This document shows, piece after piece, positions 6,878 through 16,133 of a stretch of 26,218 bases of DNA (positions are counted from its first letter, which is position 1; every line of letters starts with the position of its first letter). The notes below the pieces were generated by a model. It was given only the letters and a program-made list of their open reading frames with translations, was not told the DNA's origin and made no database searches. The position numbers and the translations under genes are program-made. This stretch comes from Candidatus Methanolliviera sp. GoM_asphalt (GTDB lineage: Archaea > Halobacteriota > Methanoliparia > Methanoliparales > Methanoliparaceae), in the NCBI GenBank assembly GCA_902158745.1, contig CABGHH010000005.1, positions 1 to 26,218 on the forward strand, read 5' to 3'.

Positions 6878-9508
6878 ATGGGATTAAAGAAGATTGGGAA
6901 GATTAGATTTGGCATTCTATCCCCTACCGAGATAAGGAAGATGAGTGCCGTAAAGATCATAACAGCGGAGACGTATGATGAAGACGGTTATCCTATAGAT
7001 ATGGGTTTGATGGATCAACACCTTGGGGTCATAGATCCGGGGTTGATATGCAAAACCTGTGGCGGGAGAGTCGGAGAGTGCCCGGGTCATTTTGGGCACA
7101 TAGAACTCGCGGTACCTGTGGTGCACGTGGGGTTCAATAAGCTGATCTCCCAACTGTTAAAGAGTACGTGTAGGTCGTGTGGTAAGCTCCTCTTGAATGA
7201 AGGCGAGAAGAAAAAATTTTTAGAGCAGATAGAAGAGTATGAGAGAACCGGGCAGAAGACCGAGAACATCGTAAAAGATATCTTTAAGAAATCTTCAACG
7301 GTTAAGATATGTCCGTATTGCGGCGAGGAACAGAGAGTGATAAAATTTGTAAAGCCGACGATTTATCGGGAAATTACAGATAAGACTAAAGATGGAGATA
7401 AGCTGGTGCCAACCGAGATAAGGGAAAGATTTGAAAAAATATCTGACGAAGATGCAAGATTGATGGGCATGGATCCAGGAAATGCGAGGCCCGAATGGAT
7501 GATTTTAACCGTTCTTCCAGTCCCACCGGTGACGGTGAGACCTTCAATAACACTCGAAAGCAGTCAGAGGTCTGAGGATGATCTAACTCATAAACTCGTC
7601 GACATTATAAGAATAAATCAGAGATTTCAAGAGAATAGAGAGATTGGTGCTCCCCAGTTGATAATTGAGGATCTTTGGGAGCTTTTACAATATCATATAA
7701 CAACCTTTTTGAATAACGAGGCTGCAGGCGTTCCTCCTGCCCGTCACAGAAGTGGAAGGGCTTTAAAAACCTTATCTCAGCGGCTAAAAGGAAAAGAAGG
7801 AAGATTTAGGGGTAATCTATCTGGAAAGAGGGTGAATTTCTCTGCAAGAACTGTGATCTCACCGGATCCAAATTTAGGGATAGAAGAGGTGGGGGTTCCC
7901 TTGAAGATCGCCAAAGAGCTGACAATTCCGATGGAAGTCAACGAATTGAATATTGAGAAGGCAAGGGAATACGTCAGACGTGGAACTGACCATCCAGGAG
8001 CCAATTACGTCAAAAGATCTAACGGAGAACGAATAAAAATTACAGATAATACCAGAGACGAATTGGCGGAAGAACTGGATGTATATTGGACTGTAGAGAG
8101 GCATCTTCAAGATGGAGACATCGTCATATTCAATAGGCAACCATCTCTGCATAGAATTAGTATGATGGCACACAGGGTAAAAGTTCTTCCATATAATACC
8201 TTTAGATTAAATCCAGCCGTTTGCCAGCCTTATAATGCAGATTTTGATGGAGACGAGATGAATCTACATGCGTCCCAGACAGAAGAAGCTAGAGCCGAGG
8301 AGAAGATCTTGATGTCCGTTCAGAATAACATGATCTCTCCAAAATTCGGCGGCCCCATAATGGGTGGGATTCACGATCACATATCCGGTCTATTCATCTT
8401 GACGAGAAGAGATAAATTTAAAAAAGAGGATGTATCGGCGTTATTAAAAGGATTGAAATATCAAAACCTGCCAGAACCAGCCAATAATGATGAAGAATGC
8501 CCATACTGGACAGGAAAACAGGTATTCAGTATGATACTGCCAAAAGGGCTAAATCTAACATATAGGGCTGGAATATGCAAGAATTGCAATATCTGCGAGA
8601 AGATGGATTGCCCCAACGATGCTTATGTTGTTGTAAGGGATGGAGAGCTTCTAACAGGAACCATAGATGAACGGGGAATTGGAACATTCAAGGGGCAAAT
8701 CTTAGATAGGATTATAAAGGAATATGGGGGTGAAAGAGCCAAAAATTTTTTGAATGAGATGACACACCTCGCGATAAACAGTATAACGCATCTCGGATTC
8801 AGTTTTGGTATAGACAACGAGGATATTCCTGAAAAGGCGCATCGGCAGATAAAAGAGATCTCTATAGATACAGATGACAAAATTAAAAAACTCATTCTCG
8901 CATGTGAAAATGGAGAATTAGAACCTTTTCCTGGAAGAACATTGGAAGAAACATTGGAGATGAGAATAATGCAAGTTTTGAGTAAAGCGAGAGATGATGC
9001 CGGCGGTGTAGCTGAACGGTACCTTGGATTGGATAACTCGGGTGTTATCATGGCGGTCTCTGGTGCAAGAGGATCAATGTTAAATCTCACACAGATGGCG
9101 GCATGTGTGGGGCAACAATCTGTGAGGGGAGAAAGAATATCAAGGGGATATACCGATAGAACTTTATCTCACTTTAAAGCAGGAGATTTAAGTGCGGAGG
9201 CAAGAGGATTTGTAAAATCAAGCTATAAAACTGGCCTATCCCCAACCGAATTCTTCTTCCATGCGATGGGGGGGAGAGAGGGTCTCGTCGATACCGCGGT
9301 GAGAACGTCCCAGAGTGGATACCTGCAGAGAAGGCTCATAAATGCTCTACAAGATTTAAAGGTTGAATATGACGGGACGGTCAGGGGAATGAGTGGGGTG
9401 ATTATACAATTCAAGTATGGGGAAGATGAAGTGGACCCTGCAAAGAGCGATTATGGAAGAGCTGTCGATATAGATAAGATTGTAGATTCCGTGTTGGGGG
9501 AAGAATGA
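6878..9508 (+). CDS. rpoA1: DNA-directed RNA polymerase subunit A' (RpoA1)
   Basis: The N-terminal part of the largest RNA polymerase subunit. It holds the catalytic Mg-binding motif NADFDGDEMNLH, with the three Asp at residues 455, 457 and 459. The N-terminal clamp zinc site is CKTCGGRVGECPGHFGHIE, and a second zinc site is CRSC...CPYC. Other conserved segments are SGKRVNFSARTVISPDPNL, RQPSLHRISMMAH and the bridge-helix region GGREGLVDTAVRTSQSGYLQ. I prefer ATG 6878 because AGGTGGAT ends three bases before it; an in-frame GTG at 6869 would add three residues right after the rpoB stop. It overlaps rpoA2 by 4 nt (ATGA), indicating translational coupling. Confidence 0.97.
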   Translation: MGLKKIGKIRFGILSPTEIRKMSAVKIITAETYDEDGYPIDMGLMDQHLGVIDPGLICKTCGGRVGECPGHFGHIELAVPVVHVGFNKLISQLLKSTCRSCGKLLLNEGEKKKFLEQIEEYERTGQKTENIVKDIFKKSSTVKICPYCGEEQRVIKFVKPTIYREITDKTKDGDKLVPTEIRERFEKISDEDARLMGMDPGNARPEWMILTVLPVPPVTVRPSITLESSQRSEDDLTHKLVDIIRINQRFQENREIGAPQLIIEDLWELLQYHITTFLNNEAAGVPPARHRSGRALKTLSQRLKGKEGRFRGNLSGKRVNFSARTVISPDPNLGIEEVGVPLKIAKELTIPMEVNELNIEKAREYVRRGTDHPGANYVKRSNGERIKITDNTRDELAEELDVYWTVERHLQDGDIVIFNRQPSLHRISMMAHRVKVLPYNTFRLNPAVCQPYNADFDGDEMNLHASQTEEARAEEKILMSVQNNMISPKFGGPIMGGIHDHISGLFILTRRDKFKKEDVSALLKGLKYQNLPEPANNDEECPYWTGKQVFSMILPKGLNLTYRAGICKNCNICEKMDCPNDAYVVVRDGELLTGTIDERGIGTFKGQILDRIIKEYGGERAKNFLNEMTHLAINSITHLGFSFGIDNEDIPEKAHRQIKEISIDTDDKIKKLILACENGELEPFPGRTLEETLEMRIMQVLSKARDDAGGVAERYLGLDNSGVIMAVSGARGSMLNLTQMAACVGQQSVRGERISRGYTDRTLSHFKAGDLSAEARGFVKSSYKTGLSPTEFFFHAMGGREGLVDTAVRTSQSGYLQRRLINALQDLKVEYDGTVRGMSGVIIQFKYGEDEVDPAKSDYGRAVDIDKIVDSVLGEE

Positions 9509-12081
9509 TGCTTAGCAAAGAGATCTTTGAGGAAAAAATTTCTAAATTAACCGATCTGTTGCCAAAGAAGATAATAGAAGAGCTTAAGGAGGCATTAATC
9601 GGTAAGGATATCGGTGAAGAAGAGCTGAATAAGATTATAGAGAAGACTATAAAAGCTTACGAGCGCGTGAAGGTCGATCCATACGAGGCGGTGGGAACGG
9701 TTGCTGCACAGAGCATGGGGGAACCGGGGACGCAGATGTCTCTATCTGGAGATGAAAAGATAATCATAAAGCATGGAGATGAGATTAAAGTAAGAGAGAT
9801 AGGAAAATTTGTTGATGGATTGATGGATAAATTTGAATATAAAAAAATTGGAGAAGCTGACCTTTGTGATCTGCCCAACAAGGTAAGTATATCTGTGCCA
9901 AGTTTAGATCAGGACGAAAAGATCGAATGGAAGAGGATGATATCTTGCAGCAGGCATATAGGCCCAAAAAAACTGCTCAAACTCATAACACGTTCTGGAA
10001 GAGAAATAACTGCTACAGATTCCCATTCTTTTGTAACAAGGAATGAAAATAAGATTATTCCTATCTCTGGGAATGAACTCAAGGTTGGTGATAGGATACC
10101 TGTTATCAAAAAACTTCCAGTTCATTGTGTTGATTCGCTGGAGTTGAGCAATTTTTTGGATCTCAACCAGATGAAGTATGCTGTAATAAAAGAAGGATTG
10201 ATCTACCCATATCCTTCTAGAAAACCTCTTCCAGAAAAGATAGAATTGAATCATCTATCTGGATGGTTTATTGGAGCATATCTCGCTGAAGGAAATTCAA
10301 CCAGATATTATATATCAATTTCTAACTTAAACGAAGAATTTCTTTCTAAAGTAAGGAAATTTGCAAAAAGGTATAACCTGACTTATAATGAATATGACAA
10401 TTATCGTGGTTTTGCAAAAGGTCATGACATCAGGATAAATTCCTCTCTTTTATCAAGTTTTATGAAGAATGTGTGCGGTACGGGCGCATCGAAAAAGAGA
10501 GTCCCAGATTTTACGTATGGTGCAAACGAAGATTTTGTGTGTGGATTATTAAGGGGCTATTTTGCTGGTGATGGTAATATCAGCACTCAAAGAAAGGTTA
10601 TTAGGATATCATCTTCTTCTAAAGAATTGATCGATGGTATCGCTTTACTTTTAAATCGATTAGGCATATTTGCCAGAAAAATCAAAGGAAAGCAATATGG
10701 ATTGAGCATATCTTACAGATACGCTCCTTTATTCCTCAAAAAGATAGGTTCTGATATAGAGAGTAAAAAAGATAGGTTAGAAAAATTGTGTGAACTCAAT
10801 TCATTAGATTTTAAATCCTATGACATTGTCGATATGATTCCCAACTTTGGCAATGTATTCCACGAAGTAGCAAATAAAATAAATTTTCCAAAAAGGTTGG
10901 TAAACAATTTTACAAAAAGACAGAGAATAGGAAGAAAAACGCTGGCTCGATATATAAAGAAGTTTGAAAGAATAGCAAACGAGAAAAAGATTGATATTGA
11001 AAACGAGATGGATATATTACGTCAAATGTTGAATAGCGATGTAGTATGGGATGAAATAAAATCTATATCCTATGAAGATGCAAAATCGGCTTATGTTTAT
11101 GATATTTCTGTCGATGGTTTAGAAACATTCGCTACCTTTGATGGGATTATAACGCATAATACGATGCGTACCTTTCATTACGCCGGGGTGGCAGAGATAA
11201 ACGTGACTCTCGGTCTTCCTCGTTTGATAGAGATATTGGATGTGAGAAGTAAACCGAGCACACCCATCATGACGGTAAGGATAGAAAAAGAGCATGCAAA
11301 TGATAGAGAATTTGCGGGAAAATTGGCGCTAAAGATAGAGAGGACGACTATGTTGGATATAGGAGCGATCTCAACCGATCTAAACGAGATGGAGATCATT
11401 GTAGAGCTGGATGAGAAATCTTTTGAACGGAGAGATTTAAGTGTTGAAGACATCCTTGAAAAGCTGGAGAAGAAGTTTGATATCGTGAGAGATGATCTGA
11501 TATTCAGAATTAGACCACCCAAAAGATCCTTTAAGGACATCCTTCAGATGGCAGAAAAGCTCAATAATGTTACCATAGAGGGGATAAAAGATATAAAAAG
11601 GGTGGTTGTGAAAAAAGAAGGTGATGAATACGTTCTCTATACCGAAGGTTCGGCTCTAAAGTCTGTTATACGGGTCAAGGGAGTGGATCCATACAGAACA
11701 AAAACGAACAGCATAAAAGAGATAGAAGCGGTTTTGGGAATAGAGGCCGCTAGGAAAACTATAATAGCTGAGATTGTTGATACGCTTGGTGAACAAGGTT
11801 TGGATGTAGATAGAAGACATATAATGCTCGTGGCAGATGCTATGACTATGAATGGAGAGGCAAAACAGATAGGCAGACACGGTGTTGCTGGAGAGAAAAA
11901 GAGCGTCTTATCTAGGGCTGCGTTTGAACTCACAACTACCAACCTCCTGAATGCTTCTTCGTGGGGTAAAGTTGATGAGCTTTCTGGTGTGGCCGAAAAT
12001 ATAATTGTTGGAGTACCAATAAGGATCGGGACTGGTGATGTAGAATTGATGTTAAAGAGTGAAAAGATGAAGGTGAAATGA
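9505..12081 (+). CDS. rpoA2: DNA-directed RNA polymerase subunit A'' (RpoA2) precursor with intein
   Basis: The C-terminal part of the largest RNA polymerase subunit, encoded as an 858-residue precursor. Residues 79-552 are an intein; the spliced product is 384 residues, the normal A'' length. The N-extein ends AAQSMGEPGTQM and the C-extein starts TMRTFHYAGVAEINVTLGLPRLIE. Joined, these restore the universally conserved trigger-loop sequence GEPGTQM-TMRTFHYAG with no residue lost or gained. The C-terminal part includes DVDRRHIMLVADAMT and the GRHGVAGEKKSVLSRAAFE segment typical of A''. The start codon overlaps the rpoA1 stop, and its own stop overlaps the rpl30e start. Functional polymerase depends on protein splicing, because the intein interrupts the catalytic trigger loop. 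Confidence 0.97.
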   Translation: MMLSKEIFEEKISKLTDLLPKKIIEELKEALIGKDIGEEELNKIIEKTIKAYERVKVDPYEAVGTVAAQSMGEPGTQMSLSGDEKIIIKHGDEIKVREIGKFVDGLMDKFEYKKIGEADLCDLPNKVSISVPSLDQDEKIEWKRMISCSRHIGPKKLLKLITRSGREITATDSHSFVTRNENKIIPISGNELKVGDRIPVIKKLPVHCVDSLELSNFLDLNQMKYAVIKEGLIYPYPSRKPLPEKIELNHLSGWFIGAYLAEGNSTRYYISISNLNEEFLSKVRKFAKRYNLTYNEYDNYRGFAKGHDIRINSSLLSSFMKNVCGTGASKKRVPDFTYGANEDFVCGLLRGYFAGDGNISTQRKVIRISSSSKELIDGIALLLNRLGIFARKIKGKQYGLSISYRYAPLFLKKIGSDIESKKDRLEKLCELNSLDFKSYDIVDMIPNFGNVFHEVANKINFPKRLVNNFTKRQRIGRKTLARYIKKFERIANEKKIDIENEMDILRQMLNSDVVWDEIKSISYEDAKSAYVYDISVDGLETFATFDGIITHNTMRTFHYAGVAEINVTLGLPRLIEILDVRSKPSTPIMTVRIEKEHANDREFAGKLALKIERTTMLDIGAISTDLNEMEIIVELDEKSFERRDLSVEDILEKLEKKFDIVRDDLIFRIRPPKRSFKDILQMAEKLNNVTIEGIKDIKRVVVKKEGDEYVLYTEGSALKSVIRVKGVDPYRTKTNSIKEIEAVLGIEAARKTIIAEIVDTLGEQGLDVDRRHIMLVADAMTMNGEAKQIGRHGVAGEKKSVLSRAAFELTTTNLLNASSWGKVDELSGVAENIIVGVPIRIGTGDVELMLKSEKMKVK
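9739..11160 (+). mobile_element. Intein with LAGLIDADG homing endonuclease in RpoA2
   Basis: A 474-codon in-frame insertion. It begins with block A, SLSGDEKI, so the nucleophile is Ser1. Block B is GREITATDSHSF, with its His at intein residue 96. Two dodecapeptide endonuclease motifs are visible: GWFIGAYLAEG with acidic Glu at intein residue 184, and LLRGYFAGDG with Asp at residue 278. Blocks F and G are VYDISVDGLETFATF and IITHN, ending with the penultimate His and terminal Asn. The +1 residue is Thr. All splicing residues are present, so it should be active, and both endonuclease acidic residues are intact, so homing may also be active. The coding sequence looks more AT-rich than the flanking exteins, as expected for a mobile element. 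Confidence 0.95.
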
Positions 12082-12383
12082 TGGATATTGGCAAATCTTT
12101 GAGAACGGCGGTGAAAACCGGGAAAGTGCAATTTGGATCGAGGCAAACGTTGAAGAGTTTAAAAGAGAGAGAAGCAGAACTCATCATACTTGCGAGAAAC
12201 TGTCCTTACAACTATAGAAAAGAGATTGAGGAAAAATCCGAGGACGTGTTAATATATCCTTTTGACGGTAGCGGAAAGGATCTCGGGATTTTATGTGGAA
12301 AGCCATTCATCATATCCTCTCTATCAATCGCGGATGAGGGGGAATCGGATATCATAGATTTGCTCTCAAACTCCAAAAGATAG
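12078..12383 (+). CDS. rpl30e: 50S ribosomal protein L30e
   Basis: A 101-residue member of the L7Ae/L30e family, a large-subunit ribosomal protein of archaea and eukaryotes. The N-terminal IGKSLRTAVKTGKVQFGSRQTLKSLKE matches the typical L30e start, and KEREAELIILARNCP is the core beta-alpha unit. The later LGILCGKPFIISSLSI is the conserved C-terminal strand. Its ATG overlaps the rpoA2 stop codon (ATGA), and NusA follows after 15 nt. This position between rpoA2 and nusA is the standard one in archaeal RNA polymerase clusters, which supports the call over other L7Ae-type proteins. Confidence 0.93.
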   Translation: MMDIGKSLRTAVKTGKVQFGSRQTLKSLKEREAELIILARNCPYNYRKEIEEKSEDVLIYPFDGSGKDLGILCGKPFIISSLSIADEGESDIIDLLSNSKR

Positions 12384-12398
12384 TAGAGGTGACCATAT

Positions 12399-12821
12399 TT
12401 GGAAATAAAGTTAACGACAGAAGAAATCCGTTATATAGCTCTTTTTGGACATCTTACCGGTGCAGAGGCAATTGACTGTATATTAGATGAGAAAGAAGTA
12501 GTATTTGTCGTAAAAAAAGGTGATATGGGGTTGGCAATAGGGAAAAAGGGGATAAATATAAATAGGATAAAAAAATCAATTGGTAATCCCGTAGAGGTGG
12601 TCGAATACTCGGATGATGCGGGAGAATTCATACAAAATTCGTTTTATCCGGTTCCCGTTAAAAAAATAAAGATTTTTAACGAGAAAAATAAGAAGTTGGC
12701 ATCTGTGGGAGTTGCGATGGAGGATAGAGGGTTAGCCATCGGGAAAAATGGCAGGAGAATCAAAAAGGTCAAGAAATTGGCCCAAAGACATTATGGTATA
12801 GATGATGTGATCATAAATTGA
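12399..12821 (+). CDS. nusA: Archaeal NusA-like transcription factor (two KH domains)
   Basis: A 140-residue short archaeal NusA, which lacks the N-terminal polymerase-binding and S1 domains of bacterial NusA. Two KH RNA-binding folds are visible with their GxxG loops: MGLAIGKKGININRIKK in the first and RGLAIGKNGRRIKKVKK in the second. The start is TTG at 12399, supported by GAGGTGA six bases upstream; no ATG lies nearby in frame. It lies between rpl30e and rps12, the conserved archaeal arrangement. Archaeal NusA is thought to act in transcription elongation or termination and rRNA handling; no direct function can be read here. Confidence 0.93.
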   Translation: MEIKLTTEEIRYIALFGHLTGAEAIDCILDEKEVVFVVKKGDMGLAIGKKGININRIKKSIGNPVEVVEYSDDAGEFIQNSFYPVPVKKIKIFNEKNKKLASVGVAMEDRGLAIGKNGRRIKKVKKLAQRHYGIDDVIIN

Positions 12822-12836
12822 GGGGAAAAAGTTATT

Positions 12837-13265
12837 ATGGGAAAAGGCATGTACAGTGCGAGAAAGCTCAAAGCGGATAGGAAGAAATTCAGTTTGAGAG
12901 AAAAGAAGCACCACCGGGGAACGAAAGATGTAAGTGTCAAGGTCGATCCACTCAGGGGAGCACCGCAGTGTCGCGGAATCGTCTTAGAGAAGGTGGGAAT
13001 CGAGGCAAAACAACCCAATTCTGCCATCAGAAAGGCGGTTAAGGTTCAACTGGTGACAAATGGCAAGAGGATAACCGCTTTTTGCCCGAAGGATGGTGCG
13101 ATAGGATTTATAGACGAGCATGATGAGGTTTTAGTGGAGAGAATCGGTGGAAGAATGGGCGGATCGATGGGGGACATTCCCGGTGTCAAGTTCAAGGTAA
13201 TAGCAGTCAATAATACCTCTCTTTCAGAGATGGTGAGGGGAAGACGAGAGAAACCCATACGTTGA
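12837..13265 (+). CDS. rps12: 30S ribosomal protein S12
   Basis: A decoding-site protein of the small ribosomal subunit (uS12), 142 residues. The archaeal N-terminus MGKGMYSARKLKADRKKF is present, followed by a slightly short linker (SLREKKHHRGTK) compared with most relatives. The hallmark core LRGAPQCRGIVLEKVGIEAK and KQPNSAIRK follow, and the end is GDIPGVKFKVIAVNN...RREKPIR. It is separated from nusA by 15 nt and from rps7 by 9 nt, within the archaeal str cluster. ATG at 12837 gives the conserved first residues. Confidence 0.96.
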   Translation: MGKGMYSARKLKADRKKFSLREKKHHRGTKDVSVKVDPLRGAPQCRGIVLEKVGIEAKQPNSAIRKAVKVQLVTNGKRITAFCPKDGAIGFIDEHDEVLVERIGGRMGGSMGDIPGVKFKVIAVNNTSLSEMVRGRREKPIR

Positions 13266-13274
13266 GGTGGATTG

Positions 13275-13889
13275 ATGGAAGAAGAGAGAGTAAAGGAAAA
13301 TAAGATAAATGATATATCTTCAAATGTTCTGGACGATCTTCTTCTCTTTGATAAGTGGAGACTGGGCGAGGTCGTTATAAATAACCCAAGCATAAAGAAC
13401 TATGTTTCTTTAAAGTCGGTCATTGTACCTCATACCTGTGGAAGGCATAAAGGTAAGGATAAATCCAAGGAGAATATCGTAGAAAGGCTCATCAATAAAG
13501 TTATGAGAACTGAGAAGAATACTGGAAAGAAGATTAAGGCTTATAATATCGTTAAAAAATCTTTTGAGATAATAAATGAAAGAACGGGAAAAAACCCGGT
13601 GCAAGTTTTAATTGATGCTATAGGGAATGCAGGCCCAAGAGAGGAGACCGTTCATCTCAAATATGCAGGTTTGGCCGTTCCCAAATCTGTCGATACGTCT
13701 CCCCAGAGAAGGGTCGATGAGGCTTTAATGTTCATCACCAAGGGTGCGTCTTCGTCTTCTTTCAAGAATAAGAAGACTATAGAAGATTGTCTCGCATCGG
13801 AGATAATCGCCGCTGCAAAGTACGATATTAAGTGTTACTCTATATCAAAGAAAGAGGAGAAAGAGAGGGTCGCCAAGGCCGCACGGTGA
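13275..13889 (+). CDS. rps7: 30S ribosomal protein S7
   Basis: The primary 16S-rRNA-binding head protein of the small subunit (uS7), 204 residues. Conserved segments include VERLINKVMRTEKNTGKK, NPVQVLIDAIGNAGPREETVHLKYAG, SVDTSPQRRVDEAL and the archaeal C-terminal ISKKEEKERVAKAAR. I place the start at ATG 13275 because GAGGTGG lies just upstream; an in-frame TTG at 13272 is the only alternative and adds one residue. EF-2 follows after 4 nt. Confidence 0.96.
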   Translation: MEEERVKENKINDISSNVLDDLLLFDKWRLGEVVINNPSIKNYVSLKSVIVPHTCGRHKGKDKSKENIVERLINKVMRTEKNTGKKIKAYNIVKKSFEIINERTGKNPVQVLIDAIGNAGPREETVHLKYAGLAVPKSVDTSPQRRVDEALMFITKGASSSSFKNKKTIEDCLASEIIAAAKYDIKCYSISKKEEKERVAKAAR

Positions 13890-13893
13890 AGAG

Positions 13894-16077
13894 ATGGTCA
13901 GCAGAAGAGAGATGGTGGAAAAGGTCAAGAAACTGATGGACAAGACGGAGAGGATCAGAAACATAGGCATCGTCGCACACATAGATCACGGCAAAACCAC
14001 ATTAACCGATAATTTATTGGCAGGCGCAGGAATGATCTCTGAGGATTTGGCGGGAAAGATGCTCTTTATGGATTACGATGAGGAGGAGCAGGAGAGAGGA
14101 ATCACGATAAATGCGGCAAATGTCTCGATGGTTCATGAATACAACGGAGAAGATTATCTCATCAATCTTATAGATACTCCAGGGCATGTAGATTTTGGGG
14201 GTGACGTCACAAGGGCAATGAGGGCAGTAGATGGATCAGTCGTAGTTATAGACGCTGTTGAGGGAGTCATGCCACAAACAGAGACCGTTTTAAGGCAATC
14301 TTTGAAAGAGAATGTAAAACCTCTCTTCTTTGTCAATAAAGTCGATAGACTGATAAACGAGCTTAAAATCGACAAAAAAGATATGCAGAAGAGATTGGCC
14401 AAGGTTATAGAAGAGGGAAACGATCTCATAAAGGAGATAAATAGGGATAAATACGAGTCGGGATGGAAGGTAAACCCTGCCGATGGATCGGTGGCATTCG
14501 GATCTGCGCTCTACAACTGGGCTATAAGTGTCACAACGATGGATGAGACGGGCGTGGGTTTTAATGAGGTCTATGATTATTGCAAAAGTGGAAGGATGAA
14601 AGAGCTGGCAGAAAGATCTCCTTTGCATGAAGTAGTCTTTGATATGGTCATCGAGCACCTTCCAAATCCTTTACAGGCTCAAAAGATTAGGCTTCCTGCT
14701 ATATGGCACGGTGATATGGAGAGCGAGGTGGCAAGGTCCATGATCGAGTGTGATAGAGGGGGGCATGTGGCGCTGATGATTACAAAGATCTTGCCAGATC
14801 CACACGCAGGAGAGGTAGCTACGGGAAGATTGTTCAGTGGAACCTTGAAGAGAGGAATGGAATTTAACATATCTGGGATAAACAGAAGAAATAGAGTTCA
14901 ACAGGTCGGTGTCTATATGGGGCCGGATAGGATAGAGGTCGAGGAGATACCCGCCGGAAATATTGTGGCACTCACAGGACTTAAAGATGCAATTGTGGGA
15001 TCAACCGTCTCCAATATTGAAGATGTAGTTCCCTTTGAGGAGATAAAACATGTGAGTGAGCCCGTCGTTACCGTCGCGGTGGAGGCGAAGAAGATGAAAG
15101 ACCTCCCAAAGCTCATCGAGGTCTTGAGGCGTATCTCGAAAGAAGATCCCACGATTCAGGTTGAGATCAACGAGGAGAGCGGAGAGCACCTCGTCTCCGG
15201 CATGGGGGAGCTCCATTTGGAAGTAACCGCCCACAAGATAGAGAAGGAGAAAAAAGTTCCAATAATAACTTCTGAGCCGATAGTGGTATATAGAGAAGGC
15301 GTTTTATCTGAGGCAGGCCCGACAGAGGGGGTATCGCCCAACAGGCATAATAGATTCTATATAGAGGTCGAACCACTGCAGGAACCGATCATTGAGTTGC
15401 TAAAATCCGGTTCGTTCTCAATGAGACTTCCAGAGATAGAGAGGAGGAATCTTCTTATGGACGCCGGATTTAATAAAGGAGAGGCAAAGGCCGTAGTTGA
15501 CGAGTATAGAAATAATCTATTCTTGAATATGACCAAGGGGATACAGTATCTGCCTGAGACGATGGAACTGATCTTGGAAGGATTCAAAGAAGTTATGCGC
15601 GGTGGTCCTCTGGCGAAGGAGCCCTGTCAGGGAGTAAAAGTAAAATTGACAGACGTTAAATTGCACGAAGATACTATTCATAGGGGCCCCGCACAGGTGA
15701 TTCCAGCGGCGAGGAATGCCATATACGCTGCCATTCTCATGGCAAAACCGATCTTACTCGAGCCTATCCAAAAGGTATTTATAAGCGCTCCCAAGGACTA
15801 TATGGGCAATGTTACAAGGGAGTTGCAAGGGAGAAGAGGACAGATATCTGACATTCAGACCGAAGGAGATGTGGTGGTGAAGGGGACGGCGCCGGTCGCG
15901 GAGATGTTTGGGTTTGCTGGGGATATAAGATCTGCGACGGAGGGGCGGGCCCTCTGGAACACAGAAAATGTTGGATTTCAGGCGTTGCCACAGAGCCTTC
16001 GTGCCGATGTTGTCCTCGGTATAAGGAGGAGGAAGGGGCTTAAGGAGAAGGTACCAGAACCGAGTGACTATATATAA
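13894..16077 (+). CDS. fusA: Translation elongation factor EF-2
   Basis: The ribosomal translocase GTPase, 727 residues, the usual archaeal length. G1 is AHIDHGKTT at 28-36. The RGITI switch I motif, DTPGHVDF (G3) and NKVD (G4) are all present. Domain IV carries KLHEDTIHRGPAQV, in which H596 is the expected diphthamide site targeted by ADP-ribosylating toxins. The C-terminus ends RRRKGLKEKVPEPSDYI. It is closely packed behind rps7. The gene name aef2 is used equally in archaea. Confidence 0.98.
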   Translation: MVSRREMVEKVKKLMDKTERIRNIGIVAHIDHGKTTLTDNLLAGAGMISEDLAGKMLFMDYDEEEQERGITINAANVSMVHEYNGEDYLINLIDTPGHVDFGGDVTRAMRAVDGSVVVIDAVEGVMPQTETVLRQSLKENVKPLFFVNKVDRLINELKIDKKDMQKRLAKVIEEGNDLIKEINRDKYESGWKVNPADGSVAFGSALYNWAISVTTMDETGVGFNEVYDYCKSGRMKELAERSPLHEVVFDMVIEHLPNPLQAQKIRLPAIWHGDMESEVARSMIECDRGGHVALMITKILPDPHAGEVATGRLFSGTLKRGMEFNISGINRRNRVQQVGVYMGPDRIEVEEIPAGNIVALTGLKDAIVGSTVSNIEDVVPFEEIKHVSEPVVTVAVEAKKMKDLPKLIEVLRRISKEDPTIQVEINEESGEHLVSGMGELHLEVTAHKIEKEKKVPIITSEPIVVYREGVLSEAGPTEGVSPNRHNRFYIEVEPLQEPIIELLKSGSFSMRLPEIERRNLLMDAGFNKGEAKAVVDEYRNNLFLNMTKGIQYLPETMELILEGFKEVMRGGPLAKEPCQGVKVKLTDVKLHEDTIHRGPAQVIPAARNAIYAAILMAKPILLEPIQKVFISAPKDYMGNVTRELQGRRGQISDIQTEGDVVVKGTAPVAEMFGFAGDIRSATEGRALWNTENVGFQALPQSLRADVVLGIRRRKGLKEKVPEPSDYI

Positions 16078-16085
16078 CAGTAGGA

Positions 16086-16092
16086 TTATAAA
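16086..16092 (+). promoter_or_regulatory. Candidate TATA box before the EF-1A gene
   Basis: TTATAAA lies in the 56-bp gap between the EF-2 stop and the EF-1A start, the longest gap within the cluster after rpoB. A start about 25 nt downstream would leave a short leader that still contains the GGAGGAG ribosome-binding site at 16122-16128. An internal promoter for EF-1A and S10 is plausible but inferred only from position and sequence. Confidence 0.35.
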
Positions 16093-16133
16093 CCTTCGAG
16101 CGGACTAAATAAATTAACTTTGGAGGAGTAAAG

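Noticed and set aside
8623..9090. 155-codon open frame antisense to rpoA1
   Set aside because: It lies entirely opposite a conserved subunit, has low-complexity Ser/Ile/Leu composition typical of shadow frames, and lacks any recognisable domain.
9739..9744. Intein boundary two codons later, at SGDEK
   Set aside because: This would leave two extra residues (SL) in the spliced trigger loop; starting at SLSGDEKI matches block A and restores the consensus exactly.
11637..12146. 169-codon open frame antisense to the rpoA2 C-terminus and L30e start
   Set aside because: Overlaps two certain genes on the other strand and shows no family motif; a codon-bias shadow.
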